64,000 bases of DNA, taken from positions 186,001-250,000 of the forward strand of contig NZ_JAGKQQ010000002.1 of NCBI RefSeq assembly GCF_017939745.1. Reading direction: 5' to 3'. Of this stretch, positions 29,511-38,895 are shown piece by piece. The notes below the pieces were generated by a model. The model saw only the letters and a program-made list of their open reading frames with translations. It made no database searches and was not told the DNA's origin. The DNA is from Gemmata palustris. Its GTDB lineage: Bacteria > Planctomycetota > Planctomycetia > Gemmatales > Gemmataceae. Every line of letters starts with the position of its first letter. Position 1 is the first letter of the stretch. The position numbers and the translations under genes are program-made.

Positions 29511-30953
29511 ATGTCCCTTTCCGACTTCCTCACGGCGTTCTGGCCAGATATCGCCGGCTGGCTGCTGCTGACCGAAGTGCTACTGACCGTCGGCACGCTG
29601 CTCGCGGTGATGCACATCAAGCGCGAACCGATGTCGGCGATCGCGTGGTCGCTCACGGTGCTGCTGGTGCCGTTCTTCGGCGCGTTCCTGTTTCTGGTCT
29701 TCGGCTACCAGACCGTCCACCGCCGGTTGCGCCGGCGCCGGGAGCGGAGCAAGGCGTACAAGGCGTTCACCGCGCGCACCGGCGGCCCGTCCGCGGGCGT
29801 TCGGCCCGAGTTGGAAGTGCTCGCCAAATTGGGGCACCACGGCGACGGCTTCCCGGTCACGGGGGGGAACGCCGTCGCCCTGTACCACGAGGGCAACGCC
29901 GCGTTCGAGGCCATGCTCCAAGCGATCGAATCGGCGCAACACCACGTTCACTCGCAGTTCTTCATTTGCCACTCGGACGATACCGGGAAGCGGTTCATTA
30001 ACGCGCTGCGCGCGTGTGCCAAGCGGAAGGTGGAAGTGCGGTTCCTGGTGGACTGGGTGGGGTCATACGGGCTGTCGTCGCGCCTGTTGCGAGAACTCGA
30101 AGCGGACGGCGGGCGGGTCGCGTCGTTTTTGCCGCTCGTGAACCCGCTGCGGGTGAACTTGCGGAACCACCGCAAGATCCTGGTCGTGGACGGGCACACC
30201 GGGTTCGCCGGGGGGCTGAACATCGGCGACGAGTACCTCAGCAAGTGCCCGACGTTCGGTTACTGGCGCGACACGCACTTCCGCATCGCGGGGCCGGCTG
30301 TCGAGGGACTCCAGCACACGTTCCTCGACGACTGGCACTTCACCACCAACGAGGCCGTGAAGGGCGGCAGGTACTTCCCCGCGCCCGAAAAACGCGCGCC
30401 GGGAACGGTGCTCGCACAAGTGGTCGCGTCCGGGCCGGACGCGGAGTATAAGGCGATCCGCGAGACCTACGTCGCGGCCATTCTGCGGGCGCGCGAGCGG
30501 GTGTGGATCGCCAGCCCGTACTTCGTGCCCGATGCGGGGTTCCGCGACGCCCTCGTGATCGCAGCGCGGTCCGGGGTCGACGTGCGACTGCTGGGGTTGT
30601 GCCGCCCGGACAAATGGCTCCCGTTCCTGGCGGCCCGGTACTACTGGACGGACATGCTCGCGGCGGGGGTGAAAGTGTACCAGTACACGCGGGGCATGTT
30701 GCACAGCAAGTTGGTGCTGGTGGACGACGAATGGGCGTCCGTCGGCTCCGCGAACACGGACAACCGCAGCCTGTTTCTCAACTTCGAGTGCAACGTTCAG
30801 TTCTTCGACGCGGGCGTCGTGAAGGGATTGGAAGAGGCGTACTTGGCGGACCTGGAGTGGTCGGTGCGACTCGACCCGGACGTGTACGCGACCCGCCCGC
30901 TGGTGGGGCGCCTCGCCGAGAATGCGTGCCGGCTATTTAGCCCGGTGTTGTGA
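29511..30953 (+). CDS. cls: Cardiolipin synthase (phospholipase D type)
   Basis: 480 residues from the ATG at 29511 (a GTG two codons earlier is possible). Two N-terminal helices form the membrane anchor typical of Cls (W-L-L-L-T-E-V-L-L and V-L-L-V-P-F-F-G-A-F-L-F-L). Two complete HKD motifs: H220-R-K-I-L-V-V-D and H398-S-K-L-V-L-V-D, each with the G-S-x-N/G-G-x-N companion (G-G-L-N-I-G-D-E, G-S-A-N-T-D-N-R). Condenses two phosphatidylglycerols into cardiolipin and glycerol at the inner membrane. A single gene ending at a dispersed palindrome (30969). Confidence 0.95.
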   Translation: MSLSDFLTAFWPDIAGWLLLTEVLLTVGTLLAVMHIKREPMSAIAWSLTVLLVPFFGAFLFLVFGYQTVHRRLRRRRERSKAYKAFTARTGGPSAGVRPELEVLAKLGHHGDGFPVTGGNAVALYHEGNAAFEAMLQAIESAQHHVHSQFFICHSDDTGKRFINALRACAKRKVEVRFLVDWVGSYGLSSRLLRELEADGGRVASFLPLVNPLRVNLRNHRKILVVDGHTGFAGGLNIGDEYLSKCPTFGYWRDTHFRIAGPAVEGLQHTFLDDWHFTTNEAVKGGRYFPAPEKRAPGTVLAQVVASGPDAEYKAIRETYVAAILRARERVWIASPYFVPDAGFRDALVIAARSGVDVRLLGLCRPDKWLPFLAARYYWTDMLAAGVKVYQYTRGMLHSKLVLVDDEWASVGSANTDNRSLFLNFECNVQFFDAGVVKGLEEAYLADLEWSVRLDPDVYATRPLVGRLAENACRLFSPVL

Positions 30954-30968
30954 CCCGAAGCCCAAAGC

Positions 30969-30990
30969 GCACAGGGCTCCCGCCCTGTGC
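30969..30990. repeat. GCACAGGG...CCCTGTGC repeat, copy 1
   Basis: 8-bp arms around CTCCCG, followed by TAC and then a GGCCCCTCCGGGGC dyad. The same composite is found at 56681-56702, again just after a stop codon. Possible terminator or REP-like element for cls. Confidence 0.7.
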
Positions 30991-31101
30991 TACGCCAGAC
31001 GGCCCCTCCGGGGCGAAGACAAAACCCCTCTTCCGTCGGCGGTTGTAACACCGGTCTACCGCCCCGTGTGCTCTTTCGCCCGATCGGGGCATTCTCATAA
31101 A

Positions 31102-32010
31102 TTAGCTGCAAACCCGATTGCGGCCCGTGCGCTTGGCCTCATACAGTTTCTGGTCGGCCGTGTGGCGCAGGTCGGTCGTGCTGGCGTTGTCGTCGCCCAT
31201 CGTGCTCGCCAGTCCGATGCTGATCGTGAGGTTGACCGGGGTGGTCTCGAACCGGAACTGGTGCTCGGCCACCGCTTCGCGGATGCGCTCCGCGACCTGC
31301 AGCGCGCCCTCGAGCGTCGTTTCGACCAACACGACGACGAACTCTTCACCGCCGGAGCGGGCGAACAAGTCTTCCTGGCGCACGATCCCGCGGATCACGC
31401 CCGCCAGTTCGCGGAGCACGAAGTCGCCGCACAGGTGGCCCAGGCTGTCGTTGATCGTTTTGAACTTGTCGATGTCGATGGCCAGGACCGAGAGCGGCCG
31501 GTGGTGCCGCTGGGACCGCACGACCTCGCGCTCCAGGAACTCGTCCAGGTATCGCTGGTTGTGGATCTGCGTCAGCCCGTCGAGGATCGTGAGCCGGTAG
31601 ATCTCTTCGTGGTACTCGGCCTCGATGTTCCCGCCCGCGAGGTAGCGGTACAGGCAGTTCCCGACCCGCAGGTAGTCGCCGTCGCTGAGCAACCGGGAGG
31701 TTTCGAGCTGTTTGTCGTTAACGAACGTGCCGTTGGTGCTGTTCTGATCGGACACGTGGTAGCCGTCCACGGCCGGTTCGATCAGCGCGTGCTTGCGCGA
31801 AACGGAGTGATCGGTGAGCCGGATGTCGCTGTCTTCCCCGCGCCCGAGGACGAGCGGCCGGTCGGTGAGCGGGTACCGGCACCCCATCGTCGGGCCGGTC
31901 GGGTAAATGTGAACCAGGCACGCTTCGCGTTTGGCCGTAAACAGTTTCTTCGGCGTGGAAACCCACGTCTCGGTGACCTTCTCGGCGATGACGCGCCCGG
32001 ACGACGACAT
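31102..32010 (-). CDS. FHA-GGDEF diguanylate cyclase
   Basis: 302 residues from the ATG at 32010; an in-frame start at 32052 would add 14 residues, and neither has a strong ribosome site. Residues about 40-120 are an FHA domain (L-G-R-G-E-D-S-D-I-R, V-S-R-K-H-A, N-S-T-N-G-T-F-V). After a short helix the GGDEF domain follows (L-T-Q-I-H-N-Q-R-Y-L start; active-site S-G-G-E-E-F at 219-224). The product-inhibition I-site R-x-x-D (R-Q-E-D) sits exactly five residues upstream of GGEEF. The enzyme makes c-di-GMP and is predicted to be steered by binding a threonine-phosphorylated partner, linking Hanks kinases to c-di-GMP. Confidence 0.92.
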   Translation of the reverse strand: MSSSGRVIAEKVTETWVSTPKKLFTAKREACLVHIYPTGPTMGCRYPLTDRPLVLGRGEDSDIRLTDHSVSRKHALIEPAVDGYHVSDQNSTNGTFVNDKQLETSRLLSDGDYLRVGNCLYRYLAGGNIEAEYHEEIYRLTILDGLTQIHNQRYLDEFLEREVVRSQRHHRPLSVLAIDIDKFKTINDSLGHLCGDFVLRELAGVIRGIVRQEDLFARSGGEEFVVVLVETTLEGALQVAERIREAVAEHQFRFETTPVNLTISIGLASTMGDDNASTTDLRHTADQKLYEAKRTGRNRVCS

Positions 32011-32163
32011 TGGTGGTGCTAGTCGGGGAGTGGGTTGTTCAGCCACTAGCACAATAGTAGGTCACAGAACCGGGGCGAGTCAAACGCGCCCGGTTCTTCC
32101 GGGAGGTTTGACTCGATTCCCGCACAGAACTTACCAACCGCAATTTAGTACAGACGCGAACAA

Positions 32164-33927
32164 TTATTGCCGGGGTACAATCGGCGGCGACACGATGCCA
32201 TTAATCTTCGCTCGCGGCTTGGTAAGGTCCACGAGGATCGGTTCGCGGGTCACAATCTCTTTCACGTTCCCGGCCGCGTCGCGTGCCGTGGCCTTCAGGT
32301 ACACGCGGGCCGGGACGCCCACCGGGACGCGCCACCCGTACTGCCCGGTGTTCGCCAGGCGCTTCGCGATCGGGGCGTCCATGCCGGTGGCCCGAACCAC
32401 CGGCTCGTTCCCGGTGGCGGCGACCGGCTTCCACGGCCCGGTCGCGGAATCACTCCACTCCAGGGTAATGGGGTCGTCGCCGAAGTTGCGGTCGCTGGCC
32501 TTCCACTGAATGATGAGCGTGTCCAGCGCGTTCGGGTCGGACACCGGCGCGAACAACTCGAGTTGCGGCGGGGTCACGTCGAGCACCACGCGCATGTCCG
32601 GCGCGTCCCCCGCGGCCGGTTCGCGCTCGCTCAACCCGGCGCCGCTCACGGGCACCAGGCGGAACCCGTAAGTGCCTTCGATTTGCGGGTTTTCCTTCGC
32701 GTCGAGCGACACGCGGACCGCCCCGCCCTTGCCGTCGTGCTGGCTCCACTTGCTCCACGAGCGCCCGTCGTCGCGCGTCACCCACAAATCGACGCGGCTG
32801 ATGCCGGACGGCCCGCGCTGTTCGAGGTCGAAGCCGAGGTCAAATTTCGGGTAGTTGATGGCCTGGGCGCGCGTCAATTCGACCATCGGGTTGGTACCGC
32901 CGTTCCACCCACCGGCCGGGGTCGCGCCCCCAGGGGCGGGAAGCGGAGGGGCCTTCGGATCGACGGTCGCGAGCGGTTGCGGACCGCCCGTCTGCACCGG
33001 GCCACCTGTTAGCGGTGGATTACTGGGCAGCGGCTGCCCCTGCCCAGTGAACGGTGGGGTGCCGGGCAGCGGGTTGCTCGGCAACGGCGTACCGGCGGGC
33101 GGCTCCGGCTTGAACGTCGGCACGACCGGTGGTTGCGGGGACACCGGCCCCGGTCCCGGTGGGATAATCGGAGGGCCGATGGGCGTACCCGGGCCGGGAC
33201 CGGCCGGCACGAGGTTCGACGGCGGGGGCGGAGTAAAAGCCCCCGCGCCCACGGCACCCGTCCCCGCGGGCGGAGCGGGCGGTGTTTCTTTAAGACTGGT
33301 GGAAGCGTTCGCGTTACCCGCCGGGAAGTCGTGGGTGATCTCGGTCACGTTCTTGGCGACGTCCACGGCGGTGATCTTCACCGTCACGCCCTCGGTGATC
33401 CCGCTCGAGAACCCCACGCCGTTCGGCGACGAGGGGTGAATCGTGACTTCCTGCCAGAACCCGTTCGGGTTGTTCGTGGCGCGGAAATGGACCTTCGTCC
33501 CCGCGTCGTTCGGGAACTTGTCTTCGATGGCCCACTTGACGACGATCTCGGCGCCGTTCCGCTTCGCATCAGTCACGCGGACCTGCGGCGCGGTGGTGTC
33601 GACCACCATTTTCAGGTCCGGCGGGTCGCTGGTGAGTTCGGCCGGGTCTTTGTTGCCCTTCAAGTCCACGATCTGCATCTTGAACCAGTACACGCCGTCG
33701 TCCTTCGCGACGAACACGAAGGCGTCCTTGTCCGGCGTAACGAACCCCTCCTGGTACCACGTGTTCTCGCCGTTACGGGCGACGTAGAGGACGACGTGCC
33801 GGATCGTCTTGCGGTCCTTCTTGTAATCGATGGGCAGCTTGATGTTCCGCGCGTTCATTGCGTGGTAGTCGGAGCCGACGGGCTGGCCCATCGTGAGCCC
33901 GAGCAGGGCGGCGGCGGCGAACGTCAT
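32164..33927 (-). CDS. Secreted two-lobed protein with Pro/Gly linker, unknown
   Basis: 587 residues. A short hydrophobic leader (A-A-A-A-L-L-G-L-T-M-G) suggests export. Residues about 30-205 and 350-570 each contain beta-sandwich-like repeats (V-V-D-T-T-A-P-Q-V-R-V, V-L-D-V-T-P-P-Q-L-E-L; W-x-x-x-D-x-x-x-G) resembling Ig-like or FN3-like folds. They flank a 130-residue linker made almost only of Pro, Gly, Thr and Val. No catalytic motif. Conserved N-terminal Y-H-A-M-N-A-R-N-I-K-L-P-I suggests a recurring planctomycete family. Probably a periplasmic or surface structural protein. Confidence 0.75.
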   Translation of the reverse strand: MTFAAAALLGLTMGQPVGSDYHAMNARNIKLPIDYKKDRKTIRHVVLYVARNGENTWYQEGFVTPDKDAFVFVAKDDGVYWFKMQIVDLKGNKDPAELTSDPPDLKMVVDTTAPQVRVTDAKRNGAEIVVKWAIEDKFPNDAGTKVHFRATNNPNGFWQEVTIHPSSPNGVGFSSGITEGVTVKITAVDVAKNVTEITHDFPAGNANASTSLKETPPAPPAGTGAVGAGAFTPPPPSNLVPAGPGPGTPIGPPIIPPGPGPVSPQPPVVPTFKPEPPAGTPLPSNPLPGTPPFTGQGQPLPSNPPLTGGPVQTGGPQPLATVDPKAPPLPAPGGATPAGGWNGGTNPMVELTRAQAINYPKFDLGFDLEQRGPSGISRVDLWVTRDDGRSWSKWSQHDGKGGAVRVSLDAKENPQIEGTYGFRLVPVSGAGLSEREPAAGDAPDMRVVLDVTPPQLELFAPVSDPNALDTLIIQWKASDRNFGDDPITLEWSDSATGPWKPVAATGNEPVVRATGMDAPIAKRLANTGQYGWRVPVGVPARVYLKATARDAAGNVKEIVTREPILVDLTKPRAKINGIVSPPIVPRQ

Positions 33928-34114
33928 GACTCATCCCCGGCGTGCGGAACGGAGCGCCCGCGTGGGCGCGAGCTGTATCGGGTGTATCGGCTGTGCCGGT
34001 AGAAGAATTCAGTATTTCGCGCGAGTCTCCAGAATTCATTCAAGTTGAATTCTCGAGCCGCGCAAGAACGGGCGGGGTTCCGGGCGGTAGAGACCATCAA
34101 GCAAGGAACGGGTA

Positions 34115-34888
34115 ATGACCTCCGACGAATTGCAGCAACTCCTGGAAGGCGTGCGCACCGGGGCGATCGACGTGACCGACGCGACGGCCCGGTTGGGGCG
34201 AGCGTCGGTCGCGGAGCTGAGCTTCGCCACGCTCGACTTGGACCGCCAGCAGCGGTGCGGGTTCCCGGAGGTGGTGTTCGCGGAGGGGAAGACGGCCGAG
34301 TGGGTAGAAGGGGCGGTTCGGAGGCTCTCGGAAGCGGGGCAGGACTGCTTCGTGACGCGCGTAAGCGCGGAGCAGTCGGCCCACCTAGCTACTCACTTCC
34401 CGCACGCGGACCAGGACCGGCTCGCGCGCACCTTCTGGCTGCCCCTCGCGGGCGAGCGCCCGGCCCCGGTCGGTAGGGTGTGCGTCGTCACCGCGGGTAC
34501 GAGCGACCTGCCCGTCGCGCAAGAAGCGCTCGTCACGGCGCGGGTGATGGGCGCGGGGGTGGAACTCATTGTGGACGTGGGCGTGGCCGGGCTGCACCGC
34601 ATCTTGCGGCAGCGCGAGCGGCTCACCTCAGCGGACGTGGTGATCGTGGTCGCGGGGATGGACGGGGCGCTGCCGAGCGTGGTCGGCGGGCTGGTGGACT
34701 GCCCGGTGATCGCGTGCCCGACGAGCATCGGCTACGGGGCCGCGTTCGGCGGCGTCGCGGCGCTGCTCACGATGCTGAACAGTTGCTCGGCCGGCGTGTG
34801 CGTGGTGAACATTGATGCGGGCTTCAAGGCGGGCTACGTTGCCGCCCGCTTCACGAAGCGCCTTCAAACACCGAGCGCCCGTGGGTGA
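34115..34888 (+). CDS. larB: Nickel-pincer cofactor biosynthesis protein LarB
   Basis: 257 residues with the N-terminal helical module (D-E-L-Q-Q-L-L-E-G-V-R-T-G) and the C-terminal AIR-carboxylase-like core (T-A-G-T-S-D-L-P-V-A-Q-E-A and S-I-G-Y-G-A-A-F-G-G-V-A-A-L-L-T-M-L-N-S-C). LarB carboxylates the pyridinium ring of nicotinic acid adenine dinucleotide and hydrolyses the phosphoanhydride, the first step to the nickel pincer nucleotide used by lactate racemase and relatives. AAGGA lies upstream of the ATG. LarA, LarC and LarE are not nearby, so the operon is split in this genome. Confidence 0.92.
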   Translation: MTSDELQQLLEGVRTGAIDVTDATARLGRASVAELSFATLDLDRQQRCGFPEVVFAEGKTAEWVEGAVRRLSEAGQDCFVTRVSAEQSAHLATHFPHADQDRLARTFWLPLAGERPAPVGRVCVVTAGTSDLPVAQEALVTARVMGAGVELIVDVGVAGLHRILRQRERLTSADVVIVVAGMDGALPSVVGGLVDCPVIACPTSIGYGAAFGGVAALLTMLNSCSAGVCVVNIDAGFKAGYVAARFTKRLQTPSARG

Positions 34889-34926
34889 TTCGGGCGGTTC
34901 GCGGCACTCGTTACCGGGCGCGCCCT

Positions 34927-35544
34927 TCAAGGCGCCGGCGGCATGCTCGCGGGCGAGAGCGGGCCGGGCGCGAGCGGCGGTTGCACGGCCAACTGGGTGC
35001 CGGAAGCCGTGGGGGAACCGGGCGGGGGCGGGGGCAGGAGCGGCGCGTCGAGGAACGCGGGGCCGTTACTCACGAGCGGGTCTTTTAGGTTCGAGGGCAC
35101 GCTCCCAAATCCCCCCGAGGGGGAAGCGGCACCAATCGGGGAGGAACCGCTCGGGTACACGCTCGGCACGATCGGGCTGGCCGGCGCACCGATCGTTCCC
35201 GGGTTCCCGGGCTGAGCCGACGTGTTACCGAACGTTTGGGGCGGGCTCGTCAGCGAGTTGGAGCCGGTGCTGCCGTACCGCTGCGGGGTGATTCCGCCGG
35301 TCTGCTGAATGCCGCCACCGCTGGCACCCGCGCCGAAGGCCGGCGCCCCACCGGTCTTGGTGATCGACTGGCCGTTCGCCCCGATCGGGGGCGTGCCCGG
35401 GAGCCCCGGCCCCGGTTGCTTGGTGACGAGTTTGTCCTTCTTATCCTTGTCGGTGTTCATGCACCCGACGAGGCCGGTGCAGAGCAGCACCCCCAACCCG
35501 GCCGCCGCGCCCCGCACCCATCGCCCGCGCGTTCCTTGCGCCAT
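34927..35544 (-). CDS. Lipoprotein, Gly/Pro-rich, unknown
   Basis: 205 residues from the ATG at 35544 with a purine-rich site GGGGGAAC upstream. Leader V-R-G-A-A-A-G-L-G-V-L-L-C-T-G-L-V-G-C gives a lipobox. The mature part is low-complexity Gly/Ser/Pro/Thr without a recognised fold, and ends S-M-P-P-A-P. It converges on larB. Probably an outer- or inner-membrane-anchored flexible protein; a longer upstream frame extension is not supported. Confidence 0.7.
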   Translation of the reverse strand: MAQGTRGRWVRGAAAGLGVLLCTGLVGCMNTDKDKKDKLVTKQPGPGLPGTPPIGANGQSITKTGGAPAFGAGASGGGIQQTGGITPQRYGSTGSNSLTSPPQTFGNTSAQPGNPGTIGAPASPIVPSVYPSGSSPIGAASPSGGFGSVPSNLKDPLVSNGPAFLDAPLLPPPPPGSPTASGTQLAVQPPLAPGPLSPASMPPAP

Positions 35545-35679
35545 GTTTCCGTTCCCCCGAACTCGACCGGAACTGGTTCCACCTCGCGACATCCGTGCCG
35601 CCCGGCTGGGACTCGTTCGTTTCGGTTGGGGGCAATAGCGGTGAGTAGAAGCGGAATCAAGCCGACCCGCGGAGTGGGA

Positions 35680-35749
35680 CCACCCGCTCGTTGACACTCG
35701 CGGTTCGCCCGAGCCTTTTGGCGAACCGCGAGTGTCAACGAGCGGGTGG
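35680..35749. repeat. Perfect 30-bp-arm hairpin, 10-base loop
   Basis: Arm 35680-35709 (CCACCCGCTCGTTGACACTC...) is exactly inverted at 35720-35749, with loop CGAGCCTTTT. The same element with G to A changes, matched by compensating C to T, is at 61401-61480, and a half-arm is at 59948-59965. Compensated substitutions show selection for the hairpin. Confidence 0.9.
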
Positions 35750-35828
35750 ATTTCGCCATCGTTCACCAAATACGCCGACACGAGCAGCGATTGCCGCTCG
35801 TGTCGAGATGAACCGAAGTTCGGTCGAG

Positions 35829-36107
35829 TTAGCGCCCGCCGGGCGCCGGGTTGCCGGGAGCGACCGGGGCGGGGCCGCCACCAATCGCGCCCCCGCGGCG
35901 CGCTGCGCCCTCCGGGTCTTCCTGACTCGCCAGCTCGCGCGGCAGCGGGAACGCCGGGTCCGGCGCGAAGTATTGTGGGTAGTGCTCCAGGTACCGCGGG
36001 CTGGGCAGCGTCATGCCGCCCATGACCGTTTGGCACCCGCTGGAGCACGTCAGGGTCAGGCCGAGCAAGGCTGCGACGCTCGCCAGCCACCGCCGATTGG
36101 TTCGCAT
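35829..36107 (-). CDS. Small lipoprotein, unknown
   Basis: 92 residues from the ATG at 36107 with GAGGA upstream. Leader R-R-W-L-A-S-V-A-A-L-L-G-L-T-L-T-C-S-S-G-C carries a lipobox-like L-T-C/S-S-G-C. The short mature part includes L-P-S-P-R-Y-L-E-H-Y-P-Q-Y and a Gly/Pro tail. The same strand holds the previous lipoprotein downstream, separated by the 30-bp hairpin. Function unknown. Confidence 0.7.
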   Translation of the reverse strand: MRTNRRWLASVAALLGLTLTCSSGCQTVMGGMTLPSPRYLEHYPQYFAPDPAFPLPRELASQEDPEGAARRGGAIGGGPAPVAPGNPAPGGR

Positions 36108-36330
36108 CTGAATCCTCACTCCCGTTCCATCGCGGCCCCGACGCGCCCCAACGCGCGGGTGACCGGTGATGCCGCTTGTATCGACCGGAGTGGTACTGCG
36201 GCTTCAACTAAATTTTGCGCCCGTGCGAGTTGGTTCGGTACCGGGGTGCGTTCCGTCGTTGACCGAGTTGGGGTTCCGTCCTAGCATGGCACCCTGTCGC
36301 TTGTCGCCCCCCAGATGGACGATCTGACGG

Positions 36331-37080
36331 ATGACCGTCGCACGGAACCCCAGCCGCCCGCACCCGTTACCGCTCGAACTGCGGTGGGATGCCCGCTCCC
36401 CGCTCCCGGCGCGCTGGGTGCTCCCGGACGGCGCGCGGCCCCCGGTCCCGGCCCGGGCCGCCAGAGCGCCCCTGGATTTCACCGCGGGAATGCGGGTACT
36501 GTGCGAAGACGTGGTGGCCCGATGCGAACCCCTGCACCACGTCCACATGCCGCGCGTGCTGGTCACATTCACGCCCAGCCGCAACCGCAGCCGGTACGGG
36601 CTCCAGGCCCGGGTCACGCCGCTCCGGTTCCGCGACGGGGCGCTCACCCGGCGCCACGGCCCGACCGATTACCAGGTGCAGCGGTTCTTCGTGAACGGCC
36701 GCGAGATGCTGTACGTGCTCACGTTCTGCTTACCGCGGTTCATCGACCAGCCGTTCCGCGAGAAGCTCATCACGGTGTTCCACGAACTGTACCACGTCGC
36801 GCCGGCGTTCGATGGCGACCTCCGGCGCCACCCCGGGCGCTACGCGGTCCACTCGCACTCGAAGGACTTGTACGACTCGCGGATGGCGGAACTGGTAGAC
36901 GACTACCTCGCCGGGCACCCGGAGCCCGGGGTGTTCGCGTTCCTGCGCACGGGCTACCGCGACCTCTGGGACACGCACGGCGGCATCACCGGGGTCGTGG
37001 TCCCGCGCCCGAAGTTACTGCCGGTCGGCGTGGCGTCGCGCCAGGCCGCAGCACGCAACCACGGCGACGAGAACGAGTAG
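36331..37080 (+). CDS. HExxH zinc-metallopeptidase-like protein
   Basis: 249 residues with no export signal. The only clear motif is V-F-H-E-L-Y-H-V (HExxH, near residue 151) followed by P-A-F-D-G-D-L-R-R-H and a Y-A-V-H-S-H-S-K-D-L-Y-D segment that could provide the third ligand; it resembles the minimal phage-type putative metallopeptidases. The N-terminus is Arg/Pro-rich. The start lacks a strong ribosome site, so it may be a few codons off. Alternative reading: a non-catalytic DNA- or nucleotide-related protein. Confidence 0.65.
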   Translation: MTVARNPSRPHPLPLELRWDARSPLPARWVLPDGARPPVPARAARAPLDFTAGMRVLCEDVVARCEPLHHVHMPRVLVTFTPSRNRSRYGLQARVTPLRFRDGALTRRHGPTDYQVQRFFVNGREMLYVLTFCLPRFIDQPFREKLITVFHELYHVAPAFDGDLRRHPGRYAVHSHSKDLYDSRMAELVDDYLAGHPEPGVFAFLRTGYRDLWDTHGGITGVVVPRPKLLPVGVASRQAAARNHGDENE

Positions 37081-37090
37081 CACGCGGTGC

Positions 37091-37642
37091 TCAACGCGCC
37101 GCGTGCGGGGCCGGTACACCGAGGAAGTCCGCGATCCGGGCCGCGTTCGCTTCCGCACGGGCGCGGTCCGTTTCATCCGTCCACCCCACCCGCCCGACGC
37201 GCACGCGGCGATCCGCGAAAACGATTTCGATGTGATGACTGTCGGCCGAATCGCTCGAAGATGACACAGTCAGTGCGACTCCGGCCGCGCCCACGAGTGA
37301 TTCACTTCGGCGGTCGATTTCCAGTCTTTTCGTGTGTTTGTCCAGCACAATCGGGCCGGACACGGCCCAGTACCACCCGCCGGCGCCGACGAGCAGCGCG
37401 AAACTCAGCGCCGCGTACCCCCACGTGATCGGTTCGCGTGCCAGCGCGTTGAGATCGGCGGGCGGGAGTTGCGCGGCGCGAACCCCCGCAACGACCCAAG
37501 CGCCGCCGAGGAAAACGCAGGCGAGAACCGGTACAAGTACCGTGCCCCGGGTGGGGCGTATCGTGAGCCGGTCACCGTCTCGAACGAGTTGACAGCCGCG
37601 CATGAACCCTCGATTCGGATCGGGCAGAACCGCGAACCGCAT
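37091..37642 (-). CDS. Two-helix membrane protein, unknown
   Basis: 183 residues with AAGGTGA before the ATG. Two hydrophobic helices (L-V-P-V-L-A-C-V-F-L-G-G-A-W-V-V-A and G-Y-A-A-L-S-F-A-L-L-V-G-A-G-G-W-Y-W) are followed by a PH-like beta segment (I-V-L-D-K-H-T-K-R-L-E-I-D, I-E-I-V-F-A-D). This layout resembles small bacterial PH-domain membrane proteins. It converges on the HExxH gene (10 bp apart). No assigned role. Confidence 0.6.
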   Translation of the reverse strand: MRFAVLPDPNRGFMRGCQLVRDGDRLTIRPTRGTVLVPVLACVFLGGAWVVAGVRAAQLPPADLNALAREPITWGYAALSFALLVGAGGWYWAVSGPIVLDKHTKRLEIDRRSESLVGAAGVALTVSSSSDSADSHHIEIVFADRRVRVGRVGWTDETDRARAEANAARIADFLGVPAPHAAR

Positions 37643-37807
37643 TCACCTTCTCCCCAACGTTAGAGCGCATTTTGAACGGACGGTACTCCCGCACGGGTCG
37701 GGCCGTTCGTGGGGCAAAAATCCGGTAACACTCGCCCCGCGTTCCCGCTCGCTTGGCAGACCGGGCACGTCGCCCGGCCACACCAAAAACAGCGCGGGGG
37801 GAGTCCG

Positions 37808-38692
37808 ATGCGGGCGTTACTAGCGAGTGTTCTCGTGGTCGGTTTGAGCGCCGGGACCAGCAGAGCAGCCGACGAGACCTACACCATCAAGCTCTACAAG
37901 AGCAAGGAAGGCACCAAGAACACGCACGAGCGGAGCGAGAGCAGCAAAGCCAGCACGGTCCTCGAAACTGACGGATTGAAGAAAGAAGAAAACACAGCGA
38001 GCGGCCTGAAAGAGACCTACACCGAGGAAATCCTGGAAATCGATGCCGCCACCAAACAGGTCACGAAACTGCAGCGCACGTACACCGTCGCCGAGAAGAC
38101 CGAGAAGGGCGAAACGACCAAGACCGTGTACGCCGGGAAAACGGTCCTCATTGAAAAGAAGGGGAACGAGTACGTCCTCAGCATCGACGGGAAGCCCCTC
38201 ACGGAAGACGAAGCCCCGGACCTGGTCAAGACTTACCGCGACAAAAAGACCGACGAACCGACGAACGAAGACCTCATGCCCGCCGAAGCCGTTAAAGTCG
38301 GCCAGAGCTGGAAGATAGCGGGCGCCAAAAGCGAGAAGTTGTTCCAGGCGCTCGGCGACGGGAAAGCCAAATACGACGCGGACAAATCGACGATCGAAGG
38401 GAAGCTCCTGAAGGTCTACAAGAGGGCCGGGGCACAGTTCGGCGTCATGGAACTCACCGTGACGATGGTCGTGACCGAGATCGGCACGGGCGAGGAGTTC
38501 GTCCGGACCACAGCGGACAGTAAGATGGTAATGAAAATCACCATCGACACGTGCATCGACGGCACCGTCGAATTCGAGGACAGCACCGCGGACATCGACC
38601 TCGATATTGCCGCCGAAATCCCCGACGCCGGGTCGATCGCGGTTCGCGGAACGATGACGCTCAAATCGAAGATCGGCGCGCTGAAGAAATAG
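37808..38692 (+). CDS. Secreted protein, unknown
   Basis: 294 residues after GGGGGGAG. Signal sequence L-L-A-S-V-L-V-V-G-L-S-A-G-T-S-R-A with an A-x-A-like cut before A-D-E-T-Y. The mature part is rich in Thr, Lys and Glu with alternating beta patterns (A-A-T-K-Q-V-T-K-L-Q-R-T-Y-T-V, L-T-V-T-M-V-V-T-E-I-G), suggesting a beta-barrel or lipocalin-like fold. Similar exported proteins are frequent in Gemmata; I cannot name the family. Confidence 0.7.
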   Translation: MRALLASVLVVGLSAGTSRAADETYTIKLYKSKEGTKNTHERSESSKASTVLETDGLKKEENTASGLKETYTEEILEIDAATKQVTKLQRTYTVAEKTEKGETTKTVYAGKTVLIEKKGNEYVLSIDGKPLTEDEAPDLVKTYRDKKTDEPTNEDLMPAEAVKVGQSWKIAGAKSEKLFQALGDGKAKYDADKSTIEGKLLKVYKRAGAQFGVMELTVTMVVTEIGTGEEFVRTTADSKMVMKITIDTCIDGTVEFEDSTADIDLDIAAEIPDAGSIAVRGTMTLKSKIGALKK

Positions 38693-38765
38693 AACCGTCC
38701 CACTGGGGTGCCCCGCACCCCTGACGGCTTACCCGGTCGCCCACCCGGGATTCAACCAACACACG

Positions 38766-38894
38766 TCTATCCTCAGCTTTCCGTCTTCTTCGTTCTGATA
38801 CCTGCCCTCTGATCTCAGTTCTCTGCCTTCTGCTCTCTGTCCCGGTCTTCTTTTGTGCCCTTTGTGCTTTTTTGTGGCCATTCGGTCTTCTGTC
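38766..38894. repeat. Half-copy of the MITE-like repeat of 1831-2123
   Basis: A pyrimidine-rich run with repeated CTCTG/CTTCT words leads to TTTTGTGCCCTTTGTGCTTT and GTGGCCATTC, nearly identical to 2068-2097. It abuts the stop codon of the RND pump gene. No inverted partner is seen nearby, so this is a truncated copy. Confidence 0.7.
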
Positions 38895-38895
38895 T